Shown: piece by piece, positions 42,969 to 51,979 of the stretch
How positions within the stretch are numbered: position 1 is the first letter of the stretch
Layout: the number at the start of each line of letters is the position of its first letter
DNA from: UBA11865 sp963749825
GTDB lineage: Bacteria > Chloroflexota > Anaerolineae > Promineifilales > Promineifilaceae
Assembly: GCA_963749825.1 (NCBI GenBank)
Contig: CAVVOI010000015.1
Location: forward strand, 62,001 to 126,000
Direction of reading: 5' to 3'
Length of the DNA stretch: 64,000 bases
Translations under genes and position numbers: made by a program
The notes under the pieces: generated by a model
Told to the model about the DNA's origin: nothing
Databases searched by the model: none
What the model saw: the letters and a program-made list of their open reading frames with translations, nothing else

Positions 42969-44405
42969 TTATCCTCCATTTATATATTGCTGGCGAGATT
43001 GGGCATAGGCATCGAGTGTGGTTTGACGAGCGAGAGCGTGATCGACAATAGGCTGGGGGTAATCGCGGCCGATCACGCACTTCACTTGCGTTTGAATTGA
43101 AGGGGACATCTTCCATGGTTCGTGCACAAATTTATGCGGTACTTGGGCCAGTTCAGGAAGCCAATGGCGCACATAATCTCCCTGGGGATCGAACTTTTTC
43201 CCTTGGAGCACAGGATTGAAGATGCGGAAGTAGGGCGCAGCGTCGGTGCCGGTACCGGCCGTCCACTGCCAACCACCATTATTGGCGGCCGGATCGCCGT
43301 CCACCAGATTTTGCATAAACCACCTTTCGCCCCATCGCCAGTCAATTAACAAGTCCTTGACTAAAAAAGAAGCCACGATCATCCGGGCGCGATTATGCAT
43401 CCAGCCGCTTTGGGCAAGCTGGCGCATGGCGGCATCTACCACCGGATAACCTGTCTCTCCATTACGCCAGGCAGCGAATTCCCTCTCATCATTCCGCCAC
43501 TTTATCAAACTGTATGCTGGCTTGAAACTTCGTTTAAGCACTTGAGGAAAATGATAGAGGATAGCCATATAAAATTCACGCCATATCAGCTCGTTCAGCC
43601 AGACCTCCGCACCGCGCCGACTCGTTTCATTGGACGCGACCAATTTTTTCTGCAACGCAGAGACAACCGCTTGCTTAGGCGATAGCATGCCAAAGCGCAA
43701 ATAGGGTGAAAGCCCCGAGGTGCCATTCAAGTCCATACGATTGCGCCGCTGCTCGTACAGGTCAATCGATGATTCGCCTTCATGGCCCATGAACAGCTTC
43801 AAACGGCGTTGAGCCTCATCCTCACTGGGTATAAAAGGTACGGATTCAGGCAAAACCGGATCTTCAGGGATTGGTAGACTATCGATATCAGGCGGCGTAT
43901 TGATTCGGGAAGGCGCTTGCAGCACGGATCCTAATGTTGGGGGCGACAATGCTTTCCAACGTCGACTGAAGGGCGTGTATACCGTATAAGGTGAGCCATC
44001 TGCTTTGTAGATCATATCCGGTTGGTGGACGGTAGTTCCCTCAACAAGCTTAAGGGGAAGCCGTTGACCAACTTCTGAATCGCGACGACTGGCATAGGGT
44101 GAGACATCCGCTTCAGCATAAATACGAAAGGCGTTGGTTTCTTCCATCAGGGTGGCCAATTGTTCCAGTGCATTCCCACGACGCACGACCAGATAGCTTC
44201 TTCTCTGACGCAATGCTCCCTCTAAATCGCGGAGACCACCTAAAAGAAAGGCTTTTCGTTTCTTTCCTAAATAAGTCGAGGAGAGCAGCCTTGGATCGAG
44301 GATGAAGACCGGTACAACCGCTTCCCCTTCCGCCATGGCCGCCTGGAGCGCCCGATTGTCTGTTAAGCGCAAGTCGCGCCGCAACCACCAAATATTGGTT
44401 TTCAT
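42969..44405 (-). CDS. phrB: Deoxyribodipyrimidine photolyase
   Basis: A ~478-residue DNA-repair enzyme that splits UV-induced pyrimidine dimers using FADH- and blue light. The start MKTNIWWLRRDLRLTDNRAL matches the antenna domain. The FAD domain shows WLNELIWREFYMAILYHFPQ, KPAYSLIKWRNDEREFAAW, GYPVVDAAMRQLAQSGWMHN and RMIVASFLVKDLLIDWRWGE, then NNGGWQWTAGTGTDAAPYFR. This is a class I CPD photolyase. ATG at 44405 is chosen from the family start; the ribosome site is weak. It is divergent from a small membrane-protein gene and may be controlled by the CarH-like repressor. Confidence 0.93.
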   Translation of the reverse strand: MKTNIWWLRRDLRLTDNRALQAAMAEGEAVVPVFILDPRLLSSTYLGKKRKAFLLGGLRDLEGALRQRRSYLVVRRGNALEQLATLMEETNAFRIYAEADVSPYASRRDSEVGQRLPLKLVEGTTVHQPDMIYKADGSPYTVYTPFSRRWKALSPPTLGSVLQAPSRINTPPDIDSLPIPEDPVLPESVPFIPSEDEAQRRLKLFMGHEGESSIDLYEQRRNRMDLNGTSGLSPYLRFGMLSPKQAVVSALQKKLVASNETSRRGAEVWLNELIWREFYMAILYHFPQVLKRSFKPAYSLIKWRNDEREFAAWRNGETGYPVVDAAMRQLAQSGWMHNRARMIVASFLVKDLLIDWRWGERWFMQNLVDGDPAANNGGWQWTAGTGTDAAPYFRIFNPVLQGKKFDPQGDYVRHWLPELAQVPHKFVHEPWKMSPSIQTQVKCVIGRDYPQPIVDHALARQTTLDAYAQSRQQYINGG

Positions 44406-44544
44406 ATTTATCGCTTCTGGCTCTTCGTCATGCCAATCTTGCCCAATCCTGGCGCCCATTCTGACGAAAAACCTTAACAAATATTAGACGAAGATTAAGT
44501 ACATTGGACGACATCTTGACAATCCGTGAATGCTTAGCTAGAAT

Positions 44545-44563
44545 TTGTCCAAGTTTTGTAAAT
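44545..44563. promoter_or_regulatory. Candidate CarH-type operator between photolyase and small gene
   Basis: On the minus strand the sequence reads ATTTACAAAACTTGGACAAA. It has ACA triplets 11 bp apart, and ATTTACAA fits nTnTACAn exactly. This is close to the carH and crtB sites. It lies ~30 bp upstream of a possible photolyase promoter (TTGTCA 44517-44522, 17-bp spacer, CTTAAT). The promoter overlap is less clear than at the other sites. Confidence 0.45.
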
Positions 44564-44656
44564 GTTTTACCGAGTTCTTACCAATAATATTTTGCAAAAC
44601 CTAAACAATCAAAGGGATTAAATGTGTCCCGATGCTATACCAAAAAGGAGAGAATC

Positions 44657-44857
44657 ATGACTAATTTACACTCACAAGCTAACTATCTCAGGATTTACCG
44701 CCAACAGTTAAAGCGAGATCTAGATGCCATGGGCTACGGACGAACCAATGCTTTTTCTATCAAAACTGAACGCCGGATGGGCGCGAAAACTTCCTCGGTC
44801 TGGGCCCTAGCTGCTGTCGCTATGATAGCTCTTGGTTTGTTAGCTGCCCAGATTTAA
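44657..44857 (+). CDS. Small membrane-anchored protein (66 aa)
   Basis: A 66-residue protein beginning MTNLHSQANYLRIYRQQLKR, with a charged first half and one C-terminal hydrophobic segment (SSVWALAAVAMIALGLLAAQ). The ATG at 44657 has AAGGAGAGAATC in front. It is divergent from the photolyase and precedes the FAS1 lipoprotein gene by 114 bases. I do not recognise the family. Confidence 0.55.
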   Translation: MTNLHSQANYLRIYRQQLKRDLDAMGYGRTNAFSIKTERRMGAKTSSVWALAAVAMIALGLLAAQI

Positions 44858-44971
44858 TGGAAATAGGTGATTAAATAATCGCACGCTCTGTTGAGGAATG
44901 TGTTTATACACCCGAGAAGTATAAAACAAACTTGCTATCTAACTGTAAAAAATTTAAAGGAGATTTAAGAA

Positions 44972-46432
44972 ATGAAACGTTTAACTTGGTTAGGTTTATT
45001 TATTGTCCTTAGTATGATTTTAGCGGCTTGCAGTACGGCCGCCGAACCGACTGCCACACCGGTTCCTGAACCAGTAGAGTCGCCAACCGAAGCGCCGATG
45101 GCAGAAGCTAAATCCATTGTCGACATCGCCGTGGAAGATGGTCGCTTTACCACTTTAGTTGCGGCTGTTCAAGCTGCAGGACTGGCCGAAACCTTAAGTG
45201 GTGAGGGTCAATTCACCGTCTTTGCCCCGACAGATGATGCCTTTGCCGCCCTGCCTGAAGGTACAGTTGAGTCCTTATTAGAAGATCCAGAAGGCGCTCT
45301 TAAGGACATTCTGCTCTACCACGTCGCCGAAGGCGCTGTTCCGGCAGAAACCGTCGTGACATTAGAATCGGCAACGACAATTCAAGGTGAACCCGTGTCC
45401 ATTGAGGTTGTGGATGGCGAAGTTCTATTGAATGATAGTGCCAAGGTTATCATCACCGACATCGAAGCTTCCAATGGCATTATTCACGTCATTGACGCTG
45501 TGATTTTGCCCCCGAGCATGGCTGAAGCGGCAGCTGAAGACGCGATGGCTGAAGATGAGATGATGGATGCTAAGTCCATTGCCGAAATCGCTGTGGAAGA
45601 TGGCCGATTCACTACCTTAGTGGCTGCCCTCGATGCGGCCGGCCTAGTAGATACGTTGGCCGGGGAGGGTGAATTCACAGTCTTCGCGCCAACTGATGAT
45701 GCCTTTGCGGCATTGCCTGAAGGTACGGTTGAGTCTCTTCTTGAGGATCCCAGCGGAGCTCTGACCGATATACTGCTCTATCACGTCGCCGAAGGCGTTG
45801 TTCCGGCCGCGACCGTCGTAACATTAGAATCAGCAACGACCATTCAAGGCGAACCTGTTTCTATAAAAGTTGTGGATGGAGAAGTTATCTTAAACGATAG
45901 CGCCAAAGTTATCATTACCGACATCGAAGCCTCCAATGGTATCATCCACGTGATTGATGCAGTGATTCTGCCCCCGAGCATGGTTGCAGAGGCGGAGTCA
46001 GAGGAAATGATGGCTTCTAAATCCATCGCCGAAATCGCTGTGGAAGATGGCCGATTCACCACCTTGGTAGCGGCACTAGAGGCTGCTGGCCTGGTCGAGA
46101 CCCTATCTGGTGAAGGCGAGTTTACGGTGTTTGCACCGGTTGATGACGCCTTTGCCGCTCTACCAGAAGGTACCGTTGAATCCTTACTACAGGATCCGCA
46201 AGGGGCATTGAGTAATGTGCTCCTCTATCACGTAGTTGACGGTACAGTGAAGGCTGATGATGTGGTTGGCTTAGATGCCGCCCCCTCTCTTCAAGGCGAG
46301 AACATAACAGTGGCAGTTGATGGTGACGGCCAAGTCTTCCTTAACGGTACTGTAAAAGTCTTGGTCACTGATATCGTAGCCTCCAACGGCATCATCCACG
46401 TAATCGATGGTGTATTGCTCCCGGCTTCGTAA
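44972..46432 (+). CDS. Lipoprotein with three FAS1 (fasciclin) domains
   Basis: A 486-residue exported protein. The signal peptide WLGLFIVLSMILAAC ends at a lipobox Cys, then a Thr/Pro/Glu-rich linker. Three FAS1 domains follow, starting at residues ~46, ~200 and ~349, each with [KS]SI[VA][ED]IAVEDGRFTTLVAA, TVFAPTDDAFAALPEGTVES and SNGIIHVIDAVILPPS-type strands. The domains are highly similar, so the gene grew by repeated in-frame duplication. FAS1 domains mediate adhesion and in some cyanobacteria bind carotenoid or light-stress partners. Here the gene is inside the light-response locus. A ribosome site AAAGGAG precedes the ATG. A terminator-like hairpin follows at 46496-46537. Confidence 0.92.
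   Translation: MKRLTWLGLFIVLSMILAACSTAAEPTATPVPEPVESPTEAPMAEAKSIVDIAVEDGRFTTLVAAVQAAGLAETLSGEGQFTVFAPTDDAFAALPEGTVESLLEDPEGALKDILLYHVAEGAVPAETVVTLESATTIQGEPVSIEVVDGEVLLNDSAKVIITDIEASNGIIHVIDAVILPPSMAEAAAEDAMAEDEMMDAKSIAEIAVEDGRFTTLVAALDAAGLVDTLAGEGEFTVFAPTDDAFAALPEGTVESLLEDPSGALTDILLYHVAEGVVPAATVVTLESATTIQGEPVSIKVVDGEVILNDSAKVIITDIEASNGIIHVIDAVILPPSMVAEAESEEMMASKSIAEIAVEDGRFTTLVAALEAAGLVETLSGEGEFTVFAPVDDAFAALPEGTVESLLQDPQGALSNVLLYHVVDGTVKADDVVGLDAAPSLQGENITVAVDGDGQVFLNGTVKVLVTDIVASNGIIHVIDGVLLPAS
45109..46410 (+). repeat. Three FAS1-encoding direct repeats (~450-460 bp each)
   Basis: Repeats begin near 45109, 45571 and 46018. Amino acid blocks such as EDGRFTTLVAA and PEGTVESLL recur in each, while the codons differ more than in the two binding-protein duplications. 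This suggests older duplications under purifying selection. Confidence 0.85.
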
Positions 46433-46495
46433 GCTGAAAAAGATCGCTTGATGGATTAGTCCTTCTTATCCTCTCTTCTCTTTAGCAACGATGTG

Positions 46496-46537
46496 TGCGG
46501 ACCGGCAAAACTTCTTGACGAAGCAAACCGGTCCGCA
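46496..46537 (+). terminator. Terminator-like hairpin after the FAS1 gene
   Basis: TGCGGACCGG (46496-46505) pairs with CCGGTCCGCA (46528-46537). The loop contains a smaller CTTC/GAAG stem. A TTTTT run follows after eight bases. It lies 64 bases after the FAS1 stop and before the SDR gene. Confidence 0.55.
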
Positions 46538-46590
46538 TTCATCCATTTTTGAAAAGATTCAATAACAACAAAATATCGTTGGAGATTATC

Positions 46591-47226
46591 ATGAAAACGG
46601 CAATGATTTGGGGTGCCAGCGGTGGTATTGGGCAAGCAATAACGTCACAATTACTAAAAGAAGACTGGAATGTCATCGCCGTCGGCCGGCATGAGGAAAA
46701 TTTAGATGACTTGGCCACCGTCGCCTTACAATCAGATGTGACCAACCCAATCTCGGTTCAAGAAACAGTTTTGTCAGCCAGTTTTGAGGTTGAAGAAGTG
46801 GATCTATGGATTTATTCCGTGGGAGACATCACTTCATCGACGGTGGAAAAGATGACGCCTGATAAGTGGCAAGAGATTTTAGGCGCCAATTTAACCGGTG
46901 CATTCTTTACTACTCATTATAGCTTGCCGCTCCTGGCGAATGATGCGACTTTGATCTATTTAGGAGCGGTTAGCGAGCGTCTGCGTTTACCAGGGCTATC
47001 TGCCTATGCTGCGGCCAAATCGGGATTGGAAGCCTTCGCCGAGGCCCTTAGGAAAGAGGAAAGAAAGCGACGTGTGATAGTCGTTCGTCCAGGCGCAGTC
47101 GCCACGCCATTTTGGGATAAGGTTCCCATGCGCCTGCCTAAGGATGCGGCTTATCCGGAAAAAGTTGCCAAACGTATATTCGACGCTTACCTTGAAGGAT
47201 ATCAAGGTGTTCTCGACCTTACGTAA
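46591..47226 (+). CDS. Short-chain dehydrogenase/reductase of the light-response locus
   Basis: A ~211-residue SDR. The nucleotide loop reads MIWGASGGIGQAITSQLLKE, with IYSVGDI in place of NNAG, LIYLGAVSERLRLPGLSAYA carrying the catalytic Ser/Tyr, and AAKSGLEAFAEALRKEE with the Lys. VRPGAVATPFWDKVP follows. ATG at 46591 has GGAG eight bases upstream. It is in line with the SRPBCC and CrtI-like genes downstream (29 and 19 base gaps). SDRs of this type recur in photolyase/CarH islands; the substrate is unknown. Confidence 0.85.
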   Translation: MKTAMIWGASGGIGQAITSQLLKEDWNVIAVGRHEENLDDLATVALQSDVTNPISVQETVLSASFEVEEVDLWIYSVGDITSSTVEKMTPDKWQEILGANLTGAFFTTHYSLPLLANDATLIYLGAVSERLRLPGLSAYAAAKSGLEAFAEALRKEERKRRVIVVRPGAVATPFWDKVPMRLPKDAAYPEKVAKRIFDAYLEGYQGVLDLT

Positions 47227-47255
47227 TACACGAAATAGAAGACGAAGGTGCCGCT

Positions 47256-47723
47256 ATGCCAACATTTAATTTCTCATTTACCGTAAACGCTCCCCAAGAA
47301 GCTGTAGTTGCTTTCCACCATGATACCAGCGTGTTAAAGACGCTGTCGCCACCCCCCATTTTTGTACAAATACACAGTTATGAGCCTCTGGCAGAAGATT
47401 CCATTGCTAACTTTACGCTGTGGTTTGGTCCGTTTCCCGTCCATTGGCAGGCCATCCATTCCAACGTCAATGAAAATGGCTTCACGGATACCCAGGCACG
47501 TGGACCCCTCAAAAGGTGGCAGCATACCCACCGATTCAGTGCAAAAGGTGATGGAATAACCCAGGTGGATGAGCACATTGATTATGAATACGATAATGGC
47601 ATTCGGGGTCTAACGGGTCGACTTTTATTTTCGAAGCCGGCACTCTATCTTTTGTTTACCGCCCGCAAGCTGATAACCAGAAGGCAGATAAACAAGCAAG
47701 TGCCAATGGGGCAAACAGCATAG
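47256..47723 (+). CDS. SRPBCC-family (START/Bet v1-like) ligand-binding protein
   Basis: A 155-residue protein with the sequence pattern of the SRPBCC lipid-binding fold: FNFSFTVNAPQEAVVAFHHD at the start, FTLWFGPFPVHWQAIHSNVN in the middle strands, TQVDEHIDYEYDNGIRGLTG, and a C-terminal helix LYLLFTARKLITRRQ. It could bind a hydrophobic pigment intermediate. It sits between the SDR and the CrtI-like gene and is likely part of the same transcript. Confidence 0.8.
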   Translation: MPTFNFSFTVNAPQEAVVAFHHDTSVLKTLSPPPIFVQIHSYEPLAEDSIANFTLWFGPFPVHWQAIHSNVNENGFTDTQARGPLKRWQHTHRFSAKGDGITQVDEHIDYEYDNGIRGLTGRLLFSKPALYLLFTARKLITRRQINKQVPMGQTA

Positions 47724-47742
47724 TTTATGGAAGAAGGCGCAA

Positions 47743-49263
47743 ATGTCCGAAGATAGGCATACCATCGTCATTGGTGGGGGTATTGGCGGCTTGACAGCCG
47801 GAGCCTTGTTGCTTCGAGCCGGACACCGGGTCACCGTCCTGGAAGCGAATGTTTACCCTGGAGGCAGTGCCGGCACCTTTTACTACCAAAAATATCGTTT
47901 TGATGCCGGTGCTACTTTAGCCGGTGGTTTTTCTCCAGGAGGTCCTCATGCCAGGGTGGCTGAGATTCTCGATATTGATTGGCCGGTACGACCGGCCGAT
48001 CCAGCCTGGCAGGTGCATTTACCAGACGGCAGGGTTATTACCCAATGGTCTGATCCAGATCGATGGCAGGCAGAATGGCTAAACGCCTTCCCTGATAGCG
48101 GCGATTTTTGGCGCACCCAGGAGATGCTAGCAGATATCAGCTGGGACATATCCTCCCGGCCTTTTCCATGGCCTCCACAAAAACCGCGTGACTTGATAAC
48201 CTTGGCACGAGCATTACGGCCGGCAACGACTCGCGCTTTACCATTTCTTTTTCGTAAGATCGGCGATTTGGTCCCAAATGATAATCCCATGTTTAGGGCT
48301 TTTCTTGACGGTCAACTATTGATCTCGGCCCAAACCACGGCCGATAAGGCCGATGCTATCTACGGCAGTGCCGCCCTCGATTTGCCTCGCCGCGGTGTAA
48401 ACCATGTGCAAGGTGGCATCGGTTCGTTGGCCAAGACATTGGTAGATTGGATAAGAGCTAACGGCGGAAAAGTGATTTATCGTCAAGAGGTAGTGGGCAT
48501 TGAGATCCAAGATGACCGGGCTGTAGGTATCCAAACTAAAAAGGGGCTTAGAATTAATGGCGACACTTTCCTGGCAAACTTAACGCCCTGGGCTTTGGCT
48601 GATTTACTTGGGGATGCTGCTCCGCGTAGTCTGCGCCGTGAAGTAGCCCGCCGCCAGGCGACATGGGGTGCTTTTACCTTGTACCTTGGTTTGGATACCA
48701 GAGCCTTGCCCAATGATTTGACCAGCCATCATCAAGTGATCGTGGATGCTGATAAACCATTAGGCGAAGGAAATTCGGTATTTATTTCCCTGGCGGATGC
48801 CCAGGATCCCGGCCGGGCACCATTGGGTAGACGATCGGCAACCTTATCAACCCACACAGCCATTGATCCCTGGTGGCAGCTTTACAATGGCGATCGCCAA
48901 GCATACTTAACTCGCCGGGAAAAGTATGCTGAACGGTTGTTAGTGGCCGCCGAAAAGGCGATCCCAGGAATTCGACAAGCTATAGAGCTGTGTCTGCCCG
49001 GTACGCCAGTGACTTTTGAATTCTATACGCGCCGACCATTGGGCATGGTTGGCGGTTTCCCTCAAACTTCTCTATGGAGCGCCCGTGGTCCAAGGACCGG
49101 CCTTAAGAATTTGTGGCTGGTTGGGGATTCGATTTTTCCGGGCCAATCGACTGCAGGTGTGACGCTCGGAGCCATGCGAGTGGCGAGCGATGTATTGGAA
49201 ACCACAAACTATCATTCCATGTCTTGGCCAGTCATAGCTATTCCTTGGGCGGTAAGGGAATAA
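47743..49263 (+). CDS. CrtI/CrtISO-like FAD-dependent oxidoreductase
   Basis: A 506-residue flavoprotein with the FAD-binding N-terminus TIVIGGGIGGLTAGALLLRA, then EANVYPGGSAGTFYYQKYRF and DAGATLAGGFSPGGPH. The C-terminal NAD/FAD signature is TGLKNLWLVGDSIFPGQSTA then GVTLGAMRVASDVLE. This is the phytoene-desaturase/carotene isomerase superfamily, but it is clearly different from the CrtI at 53291-54778. It may desaturate, isomerise or oxidise a carotenoid or another lipid. Its 3' end overlaps the convergent DUF1295 gene by 26 bases. It follows the SRPBCC gene by 19 bases. Confidence 0.85.
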   Translation: MSEDRHTIVIGGGIGGLTAGALLLRAGHRVTVLEANVYPGGSAGTFYYQKYRFDAGATLAGGFSPGGPHARVAEILDIDWPVRPADPAWQVHLPDGRVITQWSDPDRWQAEWLNAFPDSGDFWRTQEMLADISWDISSRPFPWPPQKPRDLITLARALRPATTRALPFLFRKIGDLVPNDNPMFRAFLDGQLLISAQTTADKADAIYGSAALDLPRRGVNHVQGGIGSLAKTLVDWIRANGGKVIYRQEVVGIEIQDDRAVGIQTKKGLRINGDTFLANLTPWALADLLGDAAPRSLRREVARRQATWGAFTLYLGLDTRALPNDLTSHHQVIVDADKPLGEGNSVFISLADAQDPGRAPLGRRSATLSTHTAIDPWWQLYNGDRQAYLTRREKYAERLLVAAEKAIPGIRQAIELCLPGTPVTFEFYTRRPLGMVGGFPQTSLWSARGPRTGLKNLWLVGDSIFPGQSTAGVTLGAMRVASDVLETTNYHSMSWPVIAIPWAVRE

Positions 49264-50021
49264 AGGCGCTGGTCCGTCTTGCGTAGGCTGCATAACCGTG
49301 CTTGTCATTCCTTAACGACTTTTCCAACAAAGCAACGCCTGAGACGCGAATGATTAGTACGGTCATAACAATAGCGCCGACGGCAGACAGATAGCTACCA
49401 GCCGCGATACTCATGAGACCAAATCCCCACCAACAGGCTGCATCTCCAAAGTAATTAGGGTGTCGCGAATATTTCCAGAAACCCGTCGTCAACAGCTTGT
49501 CATGATTATCTGGATTCGACTTGAATCGGACTAACTGAAGGTCACTGCCTGCTTCAAAGATGATGCCGATGGTCCAGATGCCGATGCCAAAGTAATCGAA
49601 AATATTTAAGCTACCGCCCTGAACCTGGGCCCCAAGCAACGAGGAGGATATGATCCAGGCTAGGCCGCCTTGAAGCATAAAGGTTTGGAAAAAGCTGAAT
49701 CCACCAATAACGATGATGTCCGTATTTGCGTCGAAATGCCTGGTAGCGAAAATCTTCGCCATGCCCCCAATTGCGCCACAGCAAGTATATTGACAGGCGC
49801 AGACCCCATACGGTAACAAGAATGACCAAAAGGCTTTTACGTAATTCATCTCCTCCAGGTGTTTGCGCGAAGTAGTACCAACCAACAATGACAAAGGACA
49901 ATCCCCAAAAAGGATCGACGATACTGGCATTCGTCAGGATTACGCTGGCAATCCATAGGATCGACATACAGGCCAGCAGCATGGCCAGCCCGCCGATATA
50001 GATGCTCCAATAATTCGTCAT
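49238..50021 (-). pseudogene. DUF1295 membrane protein, frameshifted
   Basis: A DUF1295 (steroid 5-alpha-reductase-like) protein of ~260 residues, split by a one-base shift near 49695. The first part starts MTNYWSIYIGGLAMLLACMS right after the lycopene cyclase stop and runs to HHRYWWIQLF. The rest continues in the next frame as FQTFMLQGGLAWIISSSLLG, and ends with LLTTGFWKYSRHPNYFGDAA and YAAYARRTSAFIPLPP, typical of the family. Removing one T from the TTTTT run restores WIQLFQTFMLQG. A homopolymer slip in sequencing is the simplest cause. DUF1295 genes are common members of photolyase/CarH islands. Its end overlaps the CrtI-like gene. Confidence 0.8.
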
Positions 50022-50022
50022 C

Positions 50023-50835
50023 TCATGCGCTGGATGACGAATCCGCAGTAGTCTTGAAGAAACGCTGACGAATGTTGCCGAACCTGACATGACTCTCTTG
50101 CGCCATAACCAGCACGATGCCGAAGGTTACGAGCGTGGTCGTCAATAGGAAAAACAAAAACTCCTCGATCGGAAGAATACCGGCAATAAGCAGGTGCAGC
50201 GATTTTTCTGGATTTATGGTCCATGTACCGAAGGAAATGGCCAGGGCATCGGTGGCACTAAGATATAGGGTCAGGGGAACAATAGTCAGGAATACCAGCC
50301 GGCGATAACGCCATAGAATATCGGCACCAAATGCGAGTTGGAGGGCAATTGGCGGCAGCGCCCAGCCCAGCTCAAGTGCTAAATAGGTGCCGGGTAACCA
50401 GCCACTGATAAGAATAACGATGCTGCCCAACCAGATGAGACCTAGTAGCATCGCCCCTGCCGGGCGTAGCCAAGAGATTAATTCACCAGGCGAAGCCGCT
50501 GATACCGGCCGCCGTGCCCAGAAAATCAGCCACAATCCCGCCAGAATCGGTTGGAGGATGAAGAAAGTGTATTCTTCGATGGGCACCCAAGCCAGAGTGA
50601 TGCCGGTTACAAGCTCTGGGTCATACCACCATACCCGGGTAGCCACCAGGTAGTTGTCCCAGATGGTGGTATAAGCGAGGGCGATGACGACGTGCAATGA
50701 GACAGCCGCCCAAGGAGGCCAAGCCGACAATTTGGCCGGCACATCTTTGCCCCGCCGGTGATCTACAAAGGCTATGATACCAAGCAGGAGGATAGGAATT
50801 ACCAGGAAATAGAGCAAGAAAGCAAAATAGGTCAT
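50023..50835 (-). CDS. crtYcd: Lycopene cyclase, fused CrtYc-CrtYd type
   Basis: A 270-residue integral membrane protein made of two repeated lycopene-cyclase domains, as in the heterodimeric CrtYc/CrtYd type fused into one. Each half has a membrane-embedded acidic motif: LVTGITLAWVPIEEYTFFIL and HLLIAGILPIEEFLFFLLTT (PxEE). It would convert lycopene ends to beta-ionone rings. The ATG at 50835 begins MTYFAFLLYFLVIPILLLGI; a longer reading into the glycosyltransferase gene is not needed. It lies 26 bases downstream of the glycosyltransferase gene, inside the crtI operon. Confidence 0.88.
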   Translation of the reverse strand: MTYFAFLLYFLVIPILLLGIIAFVDHRRGKDVPAKLSAWPPWAAVSLHVVIALAYTTIWDNYLVATRVWWYDPELVTGITLAWVPIEEYTFFILQPILAGLWLIFWARRPVSAASPGELISWLRPAGAMLLGLIWLGSIVILISGWLPGTYLALELGWALPPIALQLAFGADILWRYRRLVFLTIVPLTLYLSATDALAISFGTWTINPEKSLHLLIAGILPIEEFLFFLLTTTLVTFGIVLVMAQESHVRFGNIRQRFFKTTADSSSSA

Positions 50836-50860
50836 GTTGTTTTTTGGTTCAATTTGCCAT

Positions 50861-51979
50861 TCATACCGATCTGCCTTTCCAGGGAATGCCGCGACCGGCG
50901 AGACGGTGAGCAAGCCCCCATATAGCTGATAGTTGCACCAGGAGAGCCCCGAAGGGCGCCAATAAGGCTAGCCAGGTCGATCCAAAACGCCGGGCCCAAG
51001 GGATAAAACCGAGGGCAACGGTTATCCAGGAAGCTACGGCCCACTTTCTGTTTCTCTGCCGGCTAAAGGAGCTAATCAGGGCCAGGATTGGAGCCATAAC
51101 ACCGGCGATGAAAAGGGCGGTCAATATGGAGCTGAATCCTAACCAACGAAATGATCCAGCTCCGAGGCGAGTCAGCCCCTGCCACAAATCTGTCTTGTCG
51201 TCATACATCTGCACACTGGCAAGTCGTTCTCCCCGGGCTAAGGAAACCTGGTAACCATCAGCTCGTAGCTGTCGGCCCAGTGCCAGATCTTCCAGGCTTT
51301 CATTGGCAACGGTCGTGAAACCGCCGCTCATTTCATATACTTCGCGTCTAATCAGGACATATTGGCCGTTAAATAATTTTTCCCTGCCATCAATTGGATC
51401 GTAGCTTCCATAGGATGGGTTGGTAGTGAGCAAGCCGCTAAATAAGCCAGCAAAAGCTACTTGAAGACCCAGACGATCGAGCACCCCTGACGTTATTTGA
51501 TCGAGAAATAGACTAAGACCATCCAACCGGTGTTGTAGGGCATAGGTGACGGCCTGCGCTGGACCGCAGGGTTCGTGGATCGTGTCTGCATCGGTAAACA
51601 GCAGCCAGTCGCCGGAGGAAGCTAGAGCGCCTTGATGGCAGGCGTGCGGCTTACCCAGCCAACCGGCCGGCAGGTCGTCGAGACAAATCACCCGGACACC
51701 ATACTCTTTCGCGACCGATGACGTCTCGTCCGTCGAGTTGTCGTTGACTACGATCACTTCCCATTGCCCGGGATAAACGATTGATTTTAGTGACGGCAGA
51801 AGACGCCTTAAGTTAGCCGCTTCGTTCCGGGCCGGGACAATGATGGAGAGAGACGGCAGCGAACCGGCCGCGAGTTCTTGGTTCACCTGTGGCAGGTTCC
51901 GGTAAAGCTGCTCAGACTTGAGGGCCAGCGGTGGCGTTAGCAGCGCCATCGTCACCCAACTAATCGTGGGATCAGCCAT
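50861..51979 (-). CDS. Carotenoid-locus family 2 glycosyltransferase (CrtQ-like)
   Basis: A 372-residue GT2 enzyme. The catalytic domain runs LSIIVPARNEAANLRRLLPS, VIVVNDNSTDETSSVAKEYG, and WLLFTDADTIHE with the DxD metal site, then an acceptor region NGQYVLIRREVYEMSGGF and ESLEDLALGRQLRADGYQVS (ED acceptor-activating base and QxxRW-like stretch). Two or three C-terminal hydrophobic segments anchor it. Relatives glycosylate or modify carotenoid chains. It overlaps the P450 gene by eight bases (ATG inside its end). The predicted product is a glycosylated hydroxycarotenoid, inferred from the neighbouring P450. Confidence 0.84.
   Translation of the reverse strand: MADPTISWVTMALLTPPLALKSEQLYRNLPQVNQELAAGSLPSLSIIVPARNEAANLRRLLPSLKSIVYPGQWEVIVVNDNSTDETSSVAKEYGVRVICLDDLPAGWLGKPHACHQGALASSGDWLLFTDADTIHEPCGPAQAVTYALQHRLDGLSLFLDQITSGVLDRLGLQVAFAGLFSGLLTTNPSYGSYDPIDGREKLFNGQYVLIRREVYEMSGGFTTVANESLEDLALGRQLRADGYQVSLARGERLASVQMYDDKTDLWQGLTRLGAGSFRWLGFSSILTALFIAGVMAPILALISSFSRQRNRKWAVASWITVALGFIPWARRFGSTWLALLAPFGALLVQLSAIWGLAHRLAGRGIPWKGRSV

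Noticed and set aside
49238..50021. Programmed ribosomal frameshifting at the TTTTT run
   Set aside because: No stimulatory hairpin or classical slippery heptamer was evident, and other genes in the window show the same kind of indel.
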